Source: Halocaridina rubra | Taxonomy: Eukaryota; Arthropoda; Malacostraca; Decapoda; Atyidae | Assembly: GCA_037179515.1 (NCBI GenBank) | Contig: JAXCGZ010021787.1 | Location: 1 to 15,000, forward strand | Length of the DNA: 15,000 nt | Direction of reading: 5' to 3' | Part shown: positions 9,130 to 15,000 of the stretch, piece by piece | Numbering within the stretch: the first letter of the stretch is position 1 | How the letters are laid out: each line of letters opens with the position of its first letter | The notes under the pieces: generated by a model | Told to the model about the DNA's origin: nothing | Seen by the model: the letters and a program-made list of their open reading frames with translations, nothing else | The model's database searches: none | Program-made: the position numbers and the translations under genes

Positions 9130-9990
9130 TAAGGAAATTTGAAGCCACTATGCTCTTGAACCCTATTGCAAAATGAATTCTTGGGGATTGTTGTGTAGTG
9201 GAAGCTGGAGGAATGTATCTTTAGTTCCAGAGACTGGATATTGTGTTAAATGTTGATAATTTATAAAAAGAAAAATCTGGGAGTTTATAAGCAGTACTCT
9301 GCTGAATGAAGAGAAATCTTGCATACTGTTGAGTCAGGGACAATACTCCCATTAATCCTAGGAGCTTTCGTGTTTTGGGGTCTGGAAAAATGCACTTCTT
9401 GTTCCAGATCCCGGCTCTTGTCTTCTGATCTAAGCAATTACAATACCAAAAATTAGGATGATATAGCCATTTTGCCTCTGAAACTGCAAAGAGCTCCAAG
9501 ATTAATCCTACGCTAAGACAAACATGACCATTAACCCCATTGTCCTATGAAAGCCAGAGGAATGCACGTCTGGTATGAGTCTGGTTCTTGTCTTTTGTGT
9601 CATATACGCAAGTGATCTCTGTAAAGGGCTCCTAGTTGAAGCCAGTATACCTTTGTTTCATTGGTGCCTAGGTAATGTTGGAGCGAGAGGAATGTACGTC
9701 AAGTTTGGTAGCCTGGTTCTCATTTTCGGTTATAAGCATGTACAATGCAAAACAAGGAAATTATAGCTAGTACTTATGGTATCTACACTTACCTTACTTC
9801 AGGGTACGTAAAACTTGAATCTTTGGTACTGTGGAAACTAGAAGAGTACACGTCTTATAAGAATGCTTAGTTCTTGTCTTATGTTATGTAAAGAACAGGA
9901 ATGTTAACACCATTATGCTTCTGGGGGGACGTGCGTGTGTTCTGAGAAGTAGCGTCTTCCCTTCTGTAGATATATACACTTAAAAAGCCA
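9130..9990. repeat. Highly diverged tandem repeat, period about 135-175 bp
   Basis: A motif like gaagccagaggaatgcacgt recurs near 9200, 9372, 9550, 9682 and 9832. Each time it is followed some 15-30 bases later by a block like tctggttcttgtctt and, in several copies, by a block like aagcaagtacaatgcaaaa. Between copies a second block recurs (ttgaagccactatgctctt near 9140, with variants near 9460, 9632 and 9910). Spacing is irregular and copies differ by many substitutions. This looks like an old satellite-like array or an internally duplicated element. I found it by eye. No coding function is apparent. Confidence 0.55.
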
Positions 9991-10197
9991 TCAGATATCC
10001 CCCTCTGCAGGGTCATGAATTTCTAAAATGGTTTTTTACAATATGAATATCGTAGCTCACGTGAAGCTCGTGCATTCAACGTTAATAATATAACTTTTTC
10101 TGTAGCTTATAAAGTGTCATGCTTTTCTGATATATTGCAAAAGTTATTCTATGACTTTTACTGTAGAGTTCACAGAATGTGTATGTTGTTATCTTTC

Positions 10198-10199
<2 letters not shown>
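9991..10199. other. Short spacer without recognisable features
   Basis: AT-rich sequence between the degenerate tandem repeat and the (TA)n tract at 10200. The open frame that begins at 10151 here runs into LINE-D only because the microsatellite happens to stay open. I do not regard 10151 as a real start codon. Confidence 0.5.

Positions 10200-10261
<62 letters not shown>
10200..10261. repeat. (AT)n microsatellite at the 5' edge of LINE-D
   Basis: About 62 bases of AT immediately upstream of the truncated LINE-D sequence. Another, longer (TA)n tract abuts the 3' end of the same LINE at 12439, so the element lies inside TA repeat sequence. Confidence 0.97.
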
Positions 10262-10265
<4 letters not shown>

Positions 10266-12274
10266 TAAATTTGGATGAGGAATATAACAATTTTGTCATG
10301 ACTCTTAAGAATAGTCAGAGAGACTATATTCCCATGAAACATTGCAGATCAAGAAAAAATGACCCTAAATGGATGAACAATAGAATAAAGAATCTTATAG
10401 GTATTAAAAGAGGAATATACAGGAAACTAAAAAGAGGTGAAGAGCAGGTGAGGCAGCAATATATACAGTTAAACAGGGAAGTTAAAAAGATAGTTAGAGA
10501 GTCGAAAAGAAAATACGAAGTTCGAATAGCAGGAGAAGCTAAAGAAAATCCTAAAGGGTTTTATCAACATTATCAAACAAAATTTAAGGAAAAAGTCGGA
10601 CCAATTGAAGTAGCCAATGGCCATATCACAGATGACGATAAAGTGATGTGTACATGTTTAAATGATTATTTCTTATCTGTATTTACAAATGAAAACTTGG
10701 AAAATATTCCGGAAGTAGAATCCATTTACAGAGACAGTCCCGATAATATACTTAGTTCAATAAATATTACGAGAGAGGAGGTAATAAAAGAAATAGATAA
10801 ATTAAAGGCTCATAAATCTCCGGGACCTGATGGAATATATGCTAGAATATTAAAGGAATGCAAGGAAGAGCTTAGTTGTCCTCTAACTGCATTATTTAAT
10901 AATTCAATAAAATTAGGATCGGTACCCATGGAGTGGAAATTGGCAGATGTGGTACCAATATTTAAAAAAGGAGAACGTGTTAAAAAGAATAATTATAGGC
11001 CGGTAAGTTTAACGTCAACAGTGGGTAAGATTCTAGAATCCATAATTGCAAATAAAATAAGGGCACATCTAGAATTACACAGACTGATAAAACTTTCACA
11101 ACACGGCTTTCTTAAGGGTTTTTCGTGCCTTACAAACTTACTGTCTTTTTATTCAGAAGTTTACGAGGCAGTAGATTGTGGCAAAGAATATGATACAATA
11201 TATCTAGATTTTAGCAAAGCTTTTGATAGAGTTCCTCACAAAAGATTAGTTAAAAAGCTGGAAGCTCATGGTATAGGAGGAGCTGTGCTCAGATGGATCA
11301 AACAATGGTTAAAAGACAGAAAACAGAGGGTTTGCATAAATGGAGAGAAATCAGAGTGGGGCTCGGTTACTAGCGGGGTACCACAAGGCTCGGTACTGGG
11401 TCCCCTATTATTCATCGTATATCTAAATGATCTGGATTCGGATATCAGTAGTAACCTAAGTAAATTCGCAGACGACACTAAAATAGGTAGAACTATAAAT
11501 GGAAAAGAAGACATTCATGCTTTACAGGAAGATCTAAATAGATTATCTGAATGGTCGGACAAATGGCAAATGGAATTTAATGTTGAAAAATGTAAAGTAG
11601 TTAAAATGGGTACTATAAAAGACAATACTAGTTATAAGCTAAATAACCATGAAATCATGAGTTCTCAGTGTGAAAGGGATTTGGGAGTTCTTGTGAGTAG
11701 TAGTCTTAAGCCAAGAGAGCAATGCACAGCAGTCAGAAATAAAGCAAACAGAATTTTAGGATTTATCTCAAGAAGCGTCAGCAATAGGACGGAAAAAGTT
11801 ATTTTGCAGCTCTATCTTGCATTAGTTAGGCCCCATTTAGATTATGCTGTGCAATTCTGGTCACCCTATTATAGAATGGAAATTGAATCCTTGGAGAGAG
11901 TGCAGCGAAGAATGACCAAGATGATACACAACATCAGAAATCTACCATATGAGGACAGATTAAAAAAACTTAATCTACATTCTCTAGAGAGGCGAAGAGT
12001 TAGGGGGGATATGATTGAAGTGTATAAATGGTTTAAAGGGATTAACAAGGGAGATATTAATAAAGTTTTAAAAATTCATGATCAAACCAGAACTCGAAAT
12101 AATGGATTTAAGCTTGATAAATTTAGGTTCAGAAGGGAAATTGGTAAAAATTGGTTTGGTAATAGAGTAGCTGATGCATGGAACAAGCTTCCTAGTATGA
12201 TAGTAAATGCCAATACCTTAGACACCTTCAAATGTAGATTAGATAGACATATGACAGAGGTAGGGTGGGTATGA
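10262..12274 (+). CDS. LINE-D ORF2 fragment: reverse transcriptase, intact frame, 5' partial
   Basis: The frame stays open for about 670 codons to TGA 12272-12274. It begins in the basic linker (PKWMNNRIKNLIGIKRG). RT blocks in order: SPGPDGIYARILKE (10817), NYRPVSLTS (about 10991), IYLDFSKAFDRVPH (first catalytic Asp at 11207-11209), SGVPQGSVLGPLLF (about 11372) and FADDTK (11465-11482, the two remaining catalytic Asp). CERDLGVLV and a C-terminal region with YLALVRPHLDYAVQFWSP and RRRVRGDMIEVYK follow. All three RT aspartates are present. Upstream the frame runs through (AT)n to an ATG at 10151, which would add a Tyr-Ile repeat; that is an artefact of the flank. No element promoter or ORF2 start remains, so expression would need an outside promoter. 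Confidence 0.87.
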
Positions 12275-12379
12275 ATAGGTTAGTGCTTATTAGAAAAATC
12301 ATAAAAAGAAAAATAGAATAAATAAGTAGAGTAGAATAGAATAGGTTAGACATGCTGAAAATACAATTCAAAAATGGAG

Positions 12380-12411
12380 CTGCCTCGCGTGTGCCAGTAG
12401 GCATGTTGCAG
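12380..12411 (+). promoter_or_regulatory. LINE-D 3' UTR hairpin
   Basis: An outer stem ctgc/gcag (12380-12383 with 12408-12411) encloses an inner stem cgtgtgcc / ggcatgttg with loop agta, allowing G-U pairs in RNA. It sits 9 bases before the terminal TTCTTATG repeats, the same arrangement as in LINE-B (hairpin, then terminal repeats). By analogy with other LINEs it is probably the RT recognition element. Confidence 0.5.
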
Positions 12412-12420
12412 TGTCCTCTA

Positions 12421-12700
<280 letters not shown>

Positions 12701-12731
12701 ATAAGTACAAACTGTTAGCATACAGCACTAA

Positions 12732-13185
<454 letters not shown>

Positions 13186-13197
<12 letters not shown>

Positions 13198-13271
13198 CAA
13201 AAAAGCCCATTAAAGAAAATAACAGGAAAAATATATGAACTAGTTATTAATTTTGATACCTTAGCATGTTA
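13186..13271 (+). repeat. MITE-like element, copy B (partial)
   Basis: From atgttaacaaaaaagcccat onward, the sequence parallels 14724-14817: agcccattaaagaaaa, then a gap, then ttattaatttt and a block like gataccttag. The right terminal inverted repeat present in the other copy is missing here, and the match resumes with gcatgttac. It therefore looks like a copy with a deleted right end, inserted at or near the end of GC-rich repeat copy 1. Confidence 0.6.
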
Positions 13272-13361
13272 CCTTCTCAAAATAAAATAAATGTATAAAA
13301 AATATATATGTATCCATAAATGTGCATCCCTATGCATATATACGCATGCATAGACGCATAT

Positions 13362-13805
<444 letters not shown>

Positions 13806-13888
<83 letters not shown>
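13806..13888. repeat. (AT)n microsatellite
   Basis: About 83 bases of AT that directly abut the end of the GC-rich repeat copy 2. Confidence 0.98.
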
Positions 13889-13891
<3 letters not shown>

Positions 13892-14375
13892 AAAAGCATA
13901 TACATATACGCACACATACACACTTATACATACATTCACATTCATATACTTGAATGTTATACCTACATACACATATGAATACGAGTAGAATATATTGTAC
14001 TTAAAAGAAGGGAGAGAGCGAATGAGAGAAAAAGGAAAAATATAATAAATAAAAAGTCATTAGAGTAAAACCGATAATGCCAAAAATATAATATGAACAT
14101 AAAAAAATAGTAATAATAGAAAAAAATAACGAAAGAAAAAATATGGCAAACATATATAAGAAATAAATGAAAAAACAACACAGGAAATATAAATAAACAT
14201 GAAATAAATGAAAATAAAAGGAGACTGAATTTATGACGATGATCTGCCTTGAAGAATTACTTTGGCCAAATTATGCTTGAGGAGGTTCTTAGACAGATTG
14301 ATTTGTTTTTCTTTTTCAGTGATGGCCACTTTCACCGTCTTGTGCTTAAGTGAACATGAGCTCCTGAGCAACCAG
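13889..14375. other. A-rich spacer without a recognisable gene
   Basis: 13889-13975 is an alternating cacata/tacatac low-complexity stretch. 13990-14220 is strongly A/G-rich on the plus strand, with aaaataa-type runs. 14221-14375 is ordinary AT-rich sequence. Open frames seen here are low complexity. I recognise no coding motif. Confidence 0.5.
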
Positions 14376-14425
14376 TTTTTATTTATGAGTGTTACACCGG
14401 GACGGGCAAAGAAAATTACCCTCAC
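14376..14425 (-). mobile_element. Extremely truncated LINE-A family 3' end
   Basis: On the minus strand this reads through GCCCGTCCCGGTGTAACACTCATAAATAAAAA, nearly the same as the 3' end of LINE-A (839-885). Only about 50 bases of the 3' UTR remain, ending in an A-rich tail. This is consistent with a severely 5'-truncated insertion. Confidence 0.65.
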
Positions 14426-14499
14426 AAAGAAAATTACGTCACATAGAATATGAAAAAAAAAGCAATGAGAAACAGAAACGAGGAGTGTTGTGCCTTGTC

Positions 14500-14615
14500 A
14501 GATGTGAAGGAATATCAATAGATGTGTAATTATATGCCAGAATATAATTGGCACTATTCCAATTAATGGTATGTTCATGTTCTCTGACATGGGCAAAATG
14601 GCTGAGTTTTCTTGT
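14500..14615 (-). pseudogene. Probable Penelope-like GIY-YIG endonuclease fragment
   Basis: One minus-strand frame, open from 14615 down to about 14450, reads RKLSHFAHVREHEHTINWNS followed by ANYILAYNYTSIDIPSHL. The order H-x-H-x-I-x-W-x-x-(S/A)-x-x-I-L, then a short Asn/Tyr stretch, resembles the C-terminal half of the GIY-YIG endonuclease of Penelope-like elements, where the motif is commonly (H)xIDW(D/N)xAxIL. The GIY-YIG signature itself would lie upstream, beyond 14616, where a stop codon and (TA)n follow. It would be a fourth retroelement class in the window. I rate this as probable rather than certain, since the stretch is short and was not searched. Confidence 0.42.
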
Positions 14616-14653
14616 TCATATATTTTTTGACTGTTTATGCTCATATATATAAA

Positions 14654-14654
<1 letters not shown>

Positions 14655-14725
<71 letters not shown>
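14655..14725. repeat. (TA)n microsatellite
   Basis: About 71 bases of TA that directly abut the MITE-like element copy A. Confidence 0.98.
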
Positions 14726-14727
<2 letters not shown>

Positions 14728-14817
14728 TAGGAAAAGCCGATTAAAGAAAACAACGAAAATATATAGATATATAAAGTACTTATTAATTTTGTGACCTTAA
14801 ATGGGCTTTTCCTAACA
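14724..14817. mobile_element. MITE-like element, copy A, with about 20-bp terminal inverted repeats
   Basis: The left end atggtaggaaaagccgatta and the right end taaatgggcttttcctaacat are imperfect inverted repeats of about 20 bases with a perfect taggaaaagcc core (14728-14738 with 14804-14814). The 50-base centre is AT-rich. There is no coding capacity. A related, partly deleted copy is at 13186-13271. The position between two (TA)n tracts fits a TA-targeting transposon family (inference). Confidence 0.7.
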
Positions 14818-14849
14818 TTTTAGACTGCATGTTAACATTTCAGTGTTAG

Positions 14850-14850
<1 letters not shown>

Positions 14851-14938
<88 letters not shown>
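14851..14938. repeat. (TA)n microsatellite
   Basis: About 88 bases of TA. The remaining 62 bases to the window end (14939-15000) show nothing recognisable. Confidence 0.98.
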
Positions 14939-14942
<4 letters not shown>

Positions 14943-15000
14943 TGAGCAGGGTCAAATAAATGTTCAGTGGAAACTATAAGTGACATAGTCGACTGATATA

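Noticed and set aside
9221..9766. Open frames at 9221-9499 (minus) and 9575-9766 (plus) as small genes
   Set aside because: They lie within the degenerate tandem repeat, show no motifs, and copies of the repeat do not keep the frame.
10151..10261. ATG at 10151 as the start of the LINE-D protein, giving a 707-residue product
   Set aside because: The first 37 codons are flanking DNA and (AT)n. The LINE homology begins only after 10261, so the start is accidental.

Overview
This looks like repeat-dominated nuclear DNA from an arthropod, most likely a decapod crustacean. The basis is AT-rich composition, about 1.2 kb of nearly pure (TA)n microsatellite in ten tracts, a long (TG)n tract, and several CR1/L2/jockey-like non-LTR retrotransposons whose 3' ends look like those I associate with decapod genomes. 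The organism assignment is inference. I find no host protein-coding gene, rRNA or tRNA that I can support. Every recognisable coding sequence belongs to a retroelement.

Layout: 1-640 AT-rich with no gene. 640-827 a compact GC-rich segment with two perfect hairpins. 828-2875 (perhaps to about 3050) LINE-A on the minus strand, an old 5'-truncated jockey-group element with many stops and frameshifts. 2876-3417 unassigned, with a short perfect palindrome. 3418-3520 (AT)n/(TG)n. 3521-7206 LINE-B on the minus strand, the most complete element: ORF1, an ORF2 with endonuclease and reverse transcriptase, and a structured 3' end, inactivated by at least four stops and about three frameshifts. 7207-7328 (TG)n. 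7329-7901 unassigned. 7902-8135 a large foldback (inverted-repeat) element. 8150-8447 two (AT)n tracts. 8590-8876 LINE-C, the decayed C-terminus of a different LINE on the plus strand. About 9130-9990 a degenerate tandem repeat. 10262-12442 LINE-D on the plus strand, a young 5'-truncated LINE with an uninterrupted reverse transcriptase frame of about 670 codons.

12439-14938 is a mosaic of (TA)n tracts separated by short elements: a 77-bp-arm foldback, an inverted pair of a GC-rich repeat, two copies of a MITE-like element, a 3'-end scrap of the LINE-A family, and a probable Penelope-like GIY-YIG fragment.

The genes do not form a host pathway. They record several waves of retrotransposition of different ages. 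Nearly every mobile element has a boundary at or close to a microsatellite, which is the main structural theme of the window.
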